The position numbers and the translations under genes were made by a program. Shown piece after piece: positions 33,040 through 43,939 of a DNA stretch of 64,000 bases. Each line of letters begins with the position of its first letter. The first letter of the stretch is position 1. The stretch covers positions 221,253,783 to 221,317,782 of the forward strand of contig NC_085141.1 of NCBI RefSeq assembly GCF_024139115.2. Reading direction: 5' to 3'. The DNA comes from Armigeres subalbatus (Eukaryota; Arthropoda; Insecta; Diptera; Culicidae). The notes below the pieces were generated by a model. That model ran no database searches and was not told where the DNA came from. It saw only the letters and a program-made list of their open reading frames with translations.

Positions 33040-33323
33040 AAACGCATTGCGAAATCGTTGGGAGCAGGAAGGCGTACGAAGGTACCCAGACAGCGATGAT
33101 TCGTCTGCCGGTTACCGCTGCTCATAAGGCACTGGAAGTAAGAAAACTGACGGCTGGAAGGACGGATTGCCCATTGAAAACCGCCCCAGAAGTTAACAAA
33201 TGTTTGACTTTTGAACACCGGGGAGGAACTTGTAAAGGCCCAGACAGATCTAACATGTGCTGGAAATGTGGGGTAAAGGTCATCTTGCGAGAGACGGCAC
33301 GCAGACACCGAAGTGCATGCTAG
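33040..33323 (+). pseudogene. LINE ORF1 (gag) zinc-knuckle remnant, R1-like
   Basis: The reading IRLPVTAAHKALEVRKLTAG, then CPLKTAPEVNKCLTFEHRGG, then TCKGPDRSNMCWKCG has the layout of an R1/Jockey-type gag: R-L-P-x-x-A-A-x-x-A-L, a W/R-T-x-C-P linker, and the first CCHC followed by GPDRS-x-x-C-x-x-C-G. The first knuckle has lost its regular spacing and the second ends early, so the nucleic-acid binding function is lost. Confidence 0.6.
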
Positions 33324-33888
33324 GCACTACAGTGGAAGGGAATGATAATCAGACGGGTGGCTACAAATCATTTTTGTCAATTTTGAGTTGTTTACACTAA
33401 CGGCTTCTATTTGCAAAGATCCAGTAAGGGAATAATGAAAAAGTGATTTTTGGACAACATCGCAGAGTGAATGTGTTACGAAGAAGGCACGTGGAATGAG
33501 GTCAGCAGAGTCGCGATGCAAATACTCTCAGAGCTGCAGCGTAGATGGAAAAGTGACCAGCGAATAAGCGTAGTCTCAGGGGAAATCCAGGTCAGTGAGC
33601 AGTGTTTGGCCTCGGGTCGTCGAGGCGCCTGCGACCCGGAAGTCTTCTGCCAACCGGAATCGTCGGACCGACTTCAGCACTCGAACCACCAACCTGCTGA
33701 AGAAAGATGAAGAAAGCGCTTCGGGTATCTAGGGCACCACCACCGGAACTGTCGAACTGTCGAACCACCTCTGCAACCCGAAGACCACCTCTGCAACCCG
33801 AAGAGGAAGTTTGTGGCACGACCGTCGAGGTATCGAGACAACGCAGCAGTGGATCTCAGCAAGCCAGTCGGCGAACTAGCCTAAGCTG
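33324..33888. other. Sequence between gag remnant and microsatellite
   Basis: Contains a direct 20-base tandem duplication at 33764-33783 and 33784-33803 (ACCACCTCTGCAACCCGAAG). Open frames (for example 33471-33710) may continue the LINE ORF1, but no further motif is recognised. Confidence 0.4.
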
Positions 33889-34233
33889 GATGGATGGATG
33901 GATGGATGGATGGATGGATGGATGGATGGATGGATGGATGGATGGATGGATGGATGGATGGATGGATGGATGGATGGATGGATGGATGGATGGATGGATG
34001 GATGGATGGATGGATGGATGGATGGATGGATGGATGGATGGATGGATGGATGGATGGATGGATGGATGGATGGATGGATGGATGGATGGATGGATGGATG
34101 GATGGATGGATGGATGGATGGATGGATGGATGGATGGATGGATGGATGGATGGATGGATGGATGGATGGATGGATGGATGGATGGATGGATGGATGGATG
34201 GATGGATGGATGGATGGATGGATGGATGGATGG
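33889..34233. repeat. (GGAT)n microsatellite, about 86 uninterrupted units
   Basis: Pure tetranucleotide repeat of about 345 bases. Open frames reading repeated WMDG or HPSI across it are artefacts. Confidence 0.95.
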
Positions 34234-36840
34234 ACTTGACTTTGATGGACCTGACCTGACTTGATCTGACCTGATCTGACCTGACCTGATCTGACCTGAC
34301 TTGACTTGATCTGATCTGGATCTGACGGATCTGGATCTGACCTGGACTTGATCTGACGGATCTGATGGATCTGGACCTGACGGATCTGGACCTGATCTGG
34401 ATGGATCTGATCCATCTGATCTTGACCTGACGGATCTGACCTGATCTGGATCTGATCTTGACCTGACTTGAGACCTGATCTGGACTTGACCTGATCTGAC
34501 CTGGATCTGACTTGACCTGATCTGATCTGATCTTGACCTGATCTTGATCTGATCTGGACTTGACCTGACCTGACCTGATCTGATCTGATCTGATCTGACC
34601 TGATCTGGATCTGATCTGATCTTGATCTTGATCTTGATCTGACTTGACCTGATCTGATCTGACTTGATCTGATCTGACTTGATCTGACTTGATCTTGACC
34701 TGGACTGACCTGACTGATCTGACTGATCTGATCTTGACCTGATCTTGATCTGACTTGACCTGACTTGATCTGATCTGATCTGACTGGACTTGATCTTGAT
34801 CTGACTGGACTTGACTGATCTGACTGACTGATCTGACCTGACCTGACTGACGGATCTGATCTGGACTTGGATCTGACTGGACTGGATTGGACTTGATCTT
34901 GATCTGATCTTGATCTGATCTGGATCTGATCTGACTTGATCTGACTTGACTGACTGACTTGGATCTTGACCTGACGGATCTGACCTGATCGACCTGACTT
35001 GACCTGACCTGACGGATCTTGATCTTGACTTGACTTGGACTTGACTTGATCTGATCTGACGGACGACTGATCTTGACTTGACCTGACCTGACTTGGACCT
35101 GGACCTGACCTGACCTGACTTGATCTGACTTGACCTGGATCTGACTTGACCTGATCTGACCTGACCTGGACCTGACTTGATCTGACTGGACCTGATCTGA
35201 TCTTGACCTGACCTGATCTGACCTGACCTGACCTGATCTGACCTGACCTGATCTGACCTGATCTGGATCTGACCTGACTTGACCTGACTGGATCTTGATC
35301 TGATCTGACCTGATCTGACCTGACTTGACCTGATCTGACCTGATCTGGACGGATCTGATCTTGATCTGACCTGATCTGGATCTGACCTGATCTGACTTGA
35401 TCTTGATCTGATCTGGATCTGACTGACGATCTGGACTTGACTTGACCTGATCTGATCTTGACTGATCTTGATCTGATCTTGACCTGGATCTGGATCTTGA
35501 TCTGACTTGATCTGATCTGGACTTGACTTGGACCTGGATCTTGATCTTGACTTGACTTGATCTGGATCTGATCTGGACCTGACTTGGATCTGACTGACCT
35601 GATCTGATCTGGACTTGATCTGACTTGATCTGATCTGGACTGACTTGATCTGACTTGATCTGATCTTGATCTGACCTGATCTGACCTGACTGATCTGATC
35701 TTGACCTGACCTGACTTGACCTGACCTGGATCTGACTTGATCTGATCTGACCTGACTGACCTGACCTGGACTTGACCTGATCTGACTGACTTGACCTGAC
35801 CTGATCTGATCTGACCTGGACCTGATCTTGACCTTGATCTGGACTTGACCTGACTTGGACTGATTGATCTGACTTGACCTGACTTGATCTGGACCTTGAT
35901 CTTGACCTGGACCTGACTTGACTTGACGATTTGATCTGACCTGGATCTGACTGATCTGACTTGACCTGGATCTTGACTTGACGGATCTGACTTGATCTGG
36001 ACTGACCCATCTTGATCTGACTGACCTGACCTGACCTGACTTGGATCTTGATTTGACGGACCTTGGATCTGACTTGACCTGATCTGACCTTGATCTTGAT
36101 CTTGACCTGATCTGATCTTGACTGATCTTGATCTGGACTTGATCTGACCTGACGGATCTGATCTGACTTGACCTGGACCTTGATCTTGACTTGATCTGAC
36201 TGATCTTGATCTGACCTGACTTGATCTTGATCTGACCTGACTGGATCTGATCTGACTGACCTGACTTGATCTTGATCTGACCTGACCTTGGATCTGACTT
36301 GACTTGATCTGATCTGACGGATCTTGATCTGACTTGATCTGATTTGATTTGACCTGATCTGATCTTGACGGATCTTGATCTGATCTTGACTTGATCTTGA
36401 TCTGATCTGACTTGATTTGGATCTGATCTTGATCTTGATCTGACTTGATTTGACTGGATTTGATTTGATTTGACTTGATTTGATTTGACGGATCTGATTT
36501 GACTGATTTGACGGATTTGATTTGACGGACGATTTGACGGATTTGATTTGACGGATTTGATTTGATTTGATTGATGGATTTGACCTGATTTGACGGATTT
36601 GACGGATTTGACTTGATTGATTTGATTTGACGGATTTGACCTGATTTGATTTGATGGATGGATTTGATTTGACCTGACGGATTTGGATTTGATTGATTTG
36701 GATCTGGATTTGATGATTTGATTGATTTGATCTGGATTTGATTTGATTTGATTTGACGGACGATGGATGGATTTGACGATTTGATGGATTTGATGACGGA
36801 CGGATTTGATGGATTTGATGGATGATTTGATTTGATTTGG
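34234..36840. repeat. Degenerate GATCTGACCTGACTTGA minisatellite
   Basis: About 2.6 kb made of mixed GATCTGA, CCTGA, CTTGA, TGGAC and CGGATCTGA words. Cytosines decline toward the right, and from about 36330 GATTTGA dominates. The 709-residue minus-strand open frame over it is a repeat artefact made of Arg, Ser, Gln and Asp. Confidence 0.95.
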
Positions 36841-36938
36841 ATGGATGGATGGATTTGATGGATGGATGGATGGATGGATTTGATGGATGGATGGATGGAT
36901 GGATGGATGGATGGATGGATGGATGGATGGATGGATGG

Positions 36939-36974
<36 letters not shown>

Positions 36975-36975
36975 A
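36841..36975. repeat. Second (GGAT)n tract
   Basis: Returns to the same tetranucleotide found at 33889-34233, with two GATTTGAT interruptions and one GGAC. It closes the satellite block. Confidence 0.95.
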
Positions 36976-36989
36976 TAGAGAGTTCCTGG

Positions 36990-37240
36990 AAGAACTTTAA
37001 AATTAAATACTGGAGGAATTTCCTAGGGAAGCTTTTAGATGAATTTCAGAAGGAATTCCTTGAGGCATTTCCTAAAGACTAAAATCTTTACGAACAAAGG
37101 TCTGGAAAATTTTTCACAAAAAATACTGGCAAATAATGTATTTCTGCAATAACATCTGGATAAATATTACAAGAAATTTCTGGGACAGCTTCCGAAGGAG
37201 CTCTTTAAGGAAATTTCCAAGGAAATTCCTTCACACGACT
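36990..37240. repeat. GAATTCCTTGAGG-type degenerate repeat
   Basis: A short block of the same degenerate repeat class seen at 3900-5240 (GGAATTTCCTAGGGAAG, GGAATTCCTTGAGG, GGAAATTTCCAAGGAAA). Confidence 0.55.
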
Positions 37241-37244
37241 GGAA

Positions 37245-37980
37245 AACCCTGTGAATTACCAGTACACAATGGGAACAGCTTCACTGAACAGAGTACACTC
37301 AGTCTGCGACTTGGGAGTGACTGTTGATTCAAAGCTCAGATTCAATGAGCATATTGGAATCATAACGGCAAGAGCATTTGCGACATTAGGATTCATTCGA
37401 CGCCATGCCTCCTGTTTCACCGACATCTATTGTTTGAAAACACTATACTGTTCACTAGTACGCAGCACTCTCGAATATGCAGCACCGGTTTGGTCCCCAT
37501 ATCAGCTGACACACATTCTTTCTATCGAACGAGTACAGAGGAGGTTTATAAGGTTTGCACTGCGGGAGCTTCCATGGAGGGACCCCACCAATCTTCCCCA
37601 TTACAAGGATAGATGTCAGTTGATTAATCTTCAGACGCTTAGCACCAGACGGGTAAATCAACAACGGATATTTATATTCGACCTACTCAACGGTATCATC
37701 GACTGTCCAGAACTTCTAGAACAGATCCCAATTAACGTTCCTTCGCGGCGACTTCGCCATTCACCGTTTTTTACCCTTCCACACCACAGAACTAACTATG
37801 GTTTTTACAATCCATTCGATTCTTGTTTACGTTCGTTCAATGATGTGGCTGATGTGTTTGATTTTAATATGTCAAAAACTATGTTTGTTAATAGAATTAA
37901 GGAATTAGATTAGGTATTTTTATATAAGATCAACAGTCTGTACGAATTATTCGAAGACGGTGTTAAATAAATAAATAAAT
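37245..37980 (+). pseudogene. 5'-truncated LINE, reverse transcriptase C-terminus and tail
   Basis: A single open frame of 220 residues ends at 37913. It holds the post-palm part of a Jockey/CR1-group RT: DLGVTVDSKLRFNEHI, ATLGFIRRHAS, LYCSLVRSTLEYAAPVWSPY, IERVQRRFIRFALRELPWRD and FDFNMSKTMFVNRIKEL. About 60 bases of 3' UTR end in AAATAAATAAATAAATT, a tandem TAAA tail expected for target-primed insertion. No stop interrupts the frame, so this copy is young, but it lacks the catalytic part. Confidence 0.8.
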
Positions 37981-38956
37981 TCTTGAGCATACCTGAAAAA
38001 TTATGATGATGGATCGACTAATCTCTGGGCCTATTTACAAATTATATGACGGTTCAGAGGGTAGGAGGGTATCTGTCAGAGCATTATGGCTTTTACACAT
38101 TTTAGAGCTCATCCATACAAAAAATGTTATGAGCGGGTGGGCGGGGATTGAAAATGGTCAATTTTTGCGTTATGTAATTTATGGAATCTCCAGCGAGCAA
38201 AGGCGTAGGATTGCCAATCCGGAGAAGGCGAGTTCGATCCCAAGTACTATTTTTGTATTATGCTGGTTTTATAGATGTCATGAAGAGCAAATAATGGTTT
38301 TCATGACCGTTATGAAACTAAAAATGTTACTTTGGATTCTCGGTCCGGTCTAGGATGTTTTCGGGTTGTTGAAAAGCAGGCCAAGTTCAAGTTGGAATGT
38401 ATAGCCATCGAAGAAGAAGAATTTGTGCAGAAAAACCCCAAAATATCGAAATTACAGTTGATTCATCAACATGCTTCTTTTTTTCGGATATTCTCAGGGC
38501 TTCCAGGGATTAAAAGTTTCTAGAGAAATATTTTATAGAATTCGTAGAGGCTTTTTAAAAATTAAAAATGATTTCATGATGACAAAATACAATTAAGACT
38601 AGATAACGACAACAACGTTTTATCTGATTAATGGCTCAATTGATTATCCCCTCTAGTTATAGTTCTTATTTCTGACGGAAAATTATCAATGAACCGATTA
38701 CGCCAAAATAGCTGGTACCCCAGCATTACTGGAACTCTGGCTCCGCCAGTCCTCATAACACAAGCTCCATGAATTATACATGACATCTTTTCGTCAAGCA
38801 TCAGGTCGGAACACTTTTTATTCCATTTCAAGACACTCCATATCATCAGTGATAACTGTACAGTGTACTGCTGCCAACGAATCCAAAACCTAATTTTAGT
38901 TTTGAATCGCGCTTTACTATAGTCGGAATCAATCCAATGAACACCATTGAAAGAGT
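37981..38956. other. Unassigned, with one B-box-like site
   Basis: GAGTTCGATCCCAAG near 38229-38243 resembles a tRNA B box and might mark a SINE remnant; no A box is convincing. The minus-strand frame 38628-38975 has no recognised domain and its proposed start lies inside the TTAA-flanked element. Confidence 0.3.
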
Positions 38957-39194
38957 TTAACCTTTCCGTCCCCAACGTCTGTTTTTAAGGGCTTTCAAAA
39001 ATCTAAACTGATGTTAAAATCGCATTTCTTGACCGATTCTTTCGCAACAGGTTGCATTCCATCCGGATGGATCCCAAGTTTTGATTTATACTAGTTTTGA
39101 GGCTATCCACAGTACGGTTCCAGAATTATTCCAGATTCCGTTGGGGTCAGTTGTCCCCGGAATAAGTGGCCATTTACAATTTTAAGTCAAAACA

Positions 39195-40920
39195 GGTCGT
39201 GCGACACCTCAAACTTCATGATTTCACAAATCAATGATGGGAATCATATTTTTGGGGTTCCTGGCCCACTCGGACTCAATCTGCCCACATCGGTTACAAT
39301 CCGGGGACCTACGGAATGGCCATTTTCCAAATTGATTCAAAATAGGTCGTGCGACACCTCAAACTTCATGATTTCACAAAGCAATGATGGGAATGATATT
39401 TTTAGGGCTCCTGGCCCATTCGGACTCAATCTGGCCACATCGGTCACAATCCGGGGACCTACGGAATGGCCATTTTCTAAATTGATTCAAAGTAAGTCGT
39501 GCGACACCTCAAACTTCATGATTTTACAAAGCAATTATGGGAATCATATTTTTGGGGTTCCTGGCCCACTCGGACTCAATCTGGCCACATCGGTTACAAT
39601 CCGGGGACCTACGGAATGGCCATTTTCTAAATTGATTCAAAATAGGTCGTGCGACACCTCAAACTTCATGATTTCACAAAGCAATGATGGGAATGATATT
39701 TTTAGGGTTCCTGGCCCACTCGGATCCATTCCGGCCACAATCTGGAGGACCTACGGAATGGCCATTTTCTAAATTTATTCAAAATAGGTCGTGCGACACC
39801 TCAAACTTCATGATTTCACAAAGCAATGAAGGGAATGATATTTTTAGGGCTGCTGGCCCACTCGGACTCAATCTGGCCACATCGGTCACAATCCGGGGAC
39901 CTACGGAATGGCCATTTTCTAAATTGATTCAAAATAAGTCGTGCGACACCTCAAACTTCATGATTTTACAAAGCAATGATGGGAATGATATTTTAAGGGT
40001 TCCTGGCCCACTCGGAATCAATCTGGCCACATCGGTTACAATCCGGGGACCTACGGAATGGCCATTGTCTAACTTGATTCAGAATAGGTCGTGCGACACC
40101 TCATACTTCATGATTTTACAAAGCAATGATGGGAATGATATTTTTAGGGCTCCTGGCCCACTCGAATCCACATCGGCCACAATCCGGAGGACCTACGGAA
40201 TGGCCATTTTCTCAATTTATTCAAAATAGGTCGTGCGACACCTCAAACTTCATGATTTCACAAAGCAATGAAGGGAATGATATTTTTAGGGCTCCTGGCC
40301 CACTCGGACTCAATCTGGCCACATCGGTCACAATCCGGGGACCTACGGAATGGCCATTTTCTAAATTGATTCAAAATAAGTCGTGCGACACCTCAAACTT
40401 CATGATTTTACAAAGCAATGATGGGAATGATATTTTTAGGGTTCCTGGCCCACTCGGATTCAATTCGGCCATATCGGTCACAAGCCGGAGGACCTACGGA
40501 ACGGCTATTTTCTAAATTGATTCAAAATAGGTCGTGCGACACCTCAAACTTCATTATTTTACAAAGCTATACTGAGAATTATATTTTTAGGGTTCCTGGC
40601 CCACTCGGATCCATTCCGGCCACAATCCGCAGGACCTACGGAACAGCCATTTTCTAAATTGATTCAAAATAGGTCATGCGACACCTCAAACTTCATGATT
40701 TTACAAAGCAATGATAAGAATGATATTTTTAGGGTTGCTGGTCCACTCGGATCCATTCCGGCCACAATCCGGAGGTCCTATGGAACGGCCATTTTCTAAA
40801 TTGATTCAAAATAGGTCGTGTGACACCTCAAACTTCATGATTTTACAAAGGGTCCCTGACCCACTCGGATTCAATCCGACCACATCGGTCACATTCCAAG
40901 GACCCAGGAGTTCCAACGAA
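39195..40920 (+). repeat. Left tandem array, about 12 units of 141-150 bp
   Basis: Each unit contains GGTCGTGCGACACCTCAAAC, then TTCATGATTTCACAAAGCAA, then TGGCCCACTCGGACTCAATC and GGACCTACGGAATGGCCATT. Two size classes are present (about 150 with CACATCGGTCACAATCC, about 142 without). Open frames are by-products: unit lengths divisible by three keep one frame open. Confidence 0.9.
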
Positions 40921-40929
40921 AAAATTTAT

Positions 40930-42880
40930 ACAGAAATTATACCGTAAATGAAATCAATAATGGAATTTTCGGAAGAATTCCTAGATTAATTCCCAAAAAA
41001 AAATCCTGAAAGAATTCCGGTGGAAGCTTCAAGATTTCTACTGGGAGATCCTTCAGGAGTTTTTCCGAAAATTCCTTCTTTAGTTCCTCCGGGAGTTCCA
41101 CGTGCAGTTCCTCAAAGAGTTCCTGCAGGATTTTCTCCGAGAATTATTCCGGTAGTTCTATCGGCAGATCCCACGGGGATCCCAAAGTTCTTCCAATAGT
41201 TTCTCTGGGAGTTATTCTAGGAATTCTTCTAAGAGTTCCTCCTGAAATTCCTCCGGGAGTTCTTACGGGAATCCTTCCGGCAGTTCCTAACGGAATTCCT
41301 CCGGGAGGTCCACCGGCAGTTTCTATGAGCATTCCTTCGGAAGTTTCTACGGCAGTTCCTCCGAGTGTTTCTCTAAGAAGGAACTCCTGGAGTAATTTCC
41401 GGAGGAGCTTCCGGAGGAATTTCTGGAGAAATTATTAGAGGAATTTTCGGAGGAGCTTCCGGTGGAACTTCTGGAGGAATTTCTTAAAGAACTACAGGAA
41501 GAATTTCAAGAGTAACTCTCGTAAGAACTCCTGGATGAACTTCCGTAAGAGTTCCAGAAGGAACTCCTGGAAGAATTCTCAAAGGATCTCCCGGAGGAAC
41601 TCCAGGAGAAATTCTCCGAGGAACTTCTGGAGGATTTTGTAGATAAATTCACACCATAAGCCTGAATGAATTCCCGGAGGAGCTACTGGTGGAAGTCCCG
41701 GAAGAATTTTCAGAGGAACAGCCGTTGGAATACACGGAGTTAAATTTCAAGAGGAACTTCCGAAATTCCATTTCCCGTGAAATTCCTGCCATAGTGCCAT
41801 ATATCCTCCAGGAATTCCCTGTGAAGTTGTTGAAGGGATTTCGGAGGAACTCTTGAAAAACTCCTGGAAGACCTCCCGGAGGAACTCTCACAAGCTCTTC
41901 CGGAAGAATTCTCCCAAGGAAGTCCTGAACTAATACTCTCATGAAGGAATTTCTGGATAAATATCTGAAGGAACTCCTGAAAATGCCAGGAGGAATTAAT
42001 GCAGAAATTCCCAGATGAAATGCTGAAGAAATTACCGGATGAATTCCCGGAGGTTAGTTCTGAAGAAATTCTTGGAAGAACTCTTGGAAGATATCTTGGA
42101 GGAACTCTCAAATTAATATCCGAATGAAATTCTGGAGTAAATTTCTAGTGAAGTCCGGAAAGCATTCTAGGACAATTTCGCGGAAAAATTTCGAGAGTAA
42201 TTCCTGGAGAAGTACCTGAAGCAATTCCAGGGAAAATACCGGAAAGAATTTCCGAGGAAATACATGGACGAATTCCTGGAGAAATTTCTAAAGAAATTTT
42301 TAGATGAATTCTTGAAGGATATTCTGAAGTAATAGCGGAAAGAATTCCAGAATGAAATCCTAGATGATTTCGCAATTAAATTTATGGAGGTATTCCCGGA
42401 AAAAACTCTTGAAAGTTATCCTGGGGGAATTAACGGAAGAATTCCTGGAGGAATGCCCGGAGAAGTCCCTAGAAGAATTTCCGAAGGAATTTCTGATAGA
42501 CTCACAAGTGAAATTATGGAGCGAAATCGGAGGATTTCCGTCATCAATTTCTGAAAAAACTTCTGGTGGAATTTTGGGAATTCCGTATGTATTGTTGAAA
42601 AACTCTCGAATGCATTCCTGAAGGAAATGCCAAAGAAATATCTAGAAGGAAAAATTGGAGAAGAAAAGAAATCTTCAAGGAATTCCCTCATGAATTTCCT
42701 AAAAAAACAAATTTAGTAAGGGGTTTCTAGATAAGGAGAAATTTCAACTACATGAGAAAAATTTTCGAACTGTTTTCAGAGGAATTTGTGGATAACTTTC
42801 CAGGAATTTAGAAGTTCCTAGGGAGCTTCTAGAAGAATTTCAAGGAGAATTCTTGAGCCCGAAGTTTTCGAGTTGTTTCG
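40930..42880. repeat. Degenerate GAATTCC repeat core of the TTAA element
   Basis: About 1.95 kb of loose TTCCTCCGGRAGTTC (left half) and GGAGGAATTCCTGGA (right half) variants. The strand bias flips at about 41370-41390, so the core itself is roughly an inverted arrangement. Confidence 0.8.
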
Positions 42881-42899
42881 CCCCAACTCACTCCCCCTC

Positions 42900-43715
42900 T
42901 GGCTACGCCCTTGTATCATTCCCATCATTGCTTTGTGAAATCATGAAGTTTGATGTGTCGCACGACCTATTTTGAATCAATTTAGAAAATGGCCATTCCG
43001 TAGGTCCTCCGAATTGTGGCCGGAGTGGATTCGAGTGGGCCAGGAACCCTAAACATATCATTCTCATTATTGCTTTGTAAAATCATGAAGTTTGAGGTGT
43101 CGCACGACCTATTTTGAATCAATTTAGAAAATGGCCATTCCGTTCGTTCCCGGATTGTGACCGATGTATCCGGATTGAATCTGAGTGGGCCAGGAACCCT
43201 AAAAATATCATTCCCATCATTGCTTTGTGAAATCATGAAGTTTGAGGTGTCGCACGACCTATTTTGAATAAATTTAGAAAATGGCCATTCCGTAGGTTCT
43301 CCGGATTGTGGCCGGAATGGATCCGAGTGGGCCAGGAACACTAAAAATATCATTCCCATCATTGCTATGTAAAATCATGAAGTTTGAGGTGTCGCACGAC
43401 CTATTTTGAATCAATTTAGAAAATGGCCATTCTGTAGGTCCCCGGATTGTGACCGATGTGGCCAGATTGATTCCGAGTGGGCCAGGAACTCTAGAAATAT
43501 CATTCTCAGCATTGCTTTGTAAAATCATGAAGTTTGAGGTGTCGCACGACCTATTTTGAATCAATTTAGAAAATGGCCATTCTGTAGGTCCCCGGATTGT
43601 GACCGATGTGGCCAGATTGAGTCCGAGTGGGCCAGGAACCCCAAAAATATCATTCCCATCATTGCTTTGTGAAATCATGAAGTTTGAGGTGTCGCACGAC
43701 CTGTTTTGACTTAAA
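42900..43715 (-). repeat. Right tandem array, about 6 inverted units
   Basis: The same unit as the left array on the opposite strand (GTCGCACGACCTATTTTGAA near 42957, 43100, 43250, 43395, 43540 and 43690). The array is about half the length of the left one. Confidence 0.9.
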
Positions 43716-43939
43716 ATTGTAAATGGCCACTTATTCCGGGGACAACTGACCCCAACGGAATCTGGAATCATTCTGGAACCGTACTGTGGATAGCCTCGAA
43801 ACTAGTATAAATCGAAACTTGGGATCCATCCGGATGGAATGCAACTTGTTGCGAAAGAATCGGTCAAGAAATGCGATTTTAACATCAGTTTAGATTTTTG
43901 AAAGCCCTTAAAAACAGACGTTGGGGACGGAAAGGTTAA

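Larger units (their letters stand above)
38961..43935. mobile_element. 4.98-kb TTAA-flanked piggyBac-like composite element
   Basis: Ends are CCTTTCCGTCCCCAACGTCT at the left and its reverse complement at the right. TTAA lies directly outside both (38957-38960 and 43936-43939), the target duplication of piggyBac elements. About 230 bases at each end are unique inverted repeats (TCCATCCGGATGGATCCCAA occurs in both). Inside are a left tandem array, a degenerate repeat core and a right array in opposite orientation. No transposase is seen. Confidence 0.85.

Noticed and set aside
33894..34259. Repeated Trp-Met-Asp-Gly frames
   Set aside because: A tetranucleotide repeat reads open in several frames; not a gene.
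33881..36010. 709-residue minus-strand open frame rich in Arg, Ser, Gln and Asp
   Set aside because: It is produced entirely by the GATCTGACCTGA/GGAT simple repeats; there is no domain or start context.
38628..38975. 115-residue minus-strand frame as a gene
   Set aside because: Its start lies inside the TTAA-flanked element, and no domain or splice signal supports it.
39218..40947. Series of open frames of 80-180 residues in the left array
   Set aside because: They repeat the same 50-residue unit and follow the DNA repeat; unit-length changes break them at random.
39195..43715. CRISPR-like array
   Set aside because: Units of 141-150 bp are contiguous and repeat throughout, with no short repeat/unique spacer structure, in a eukaryotic transposon.
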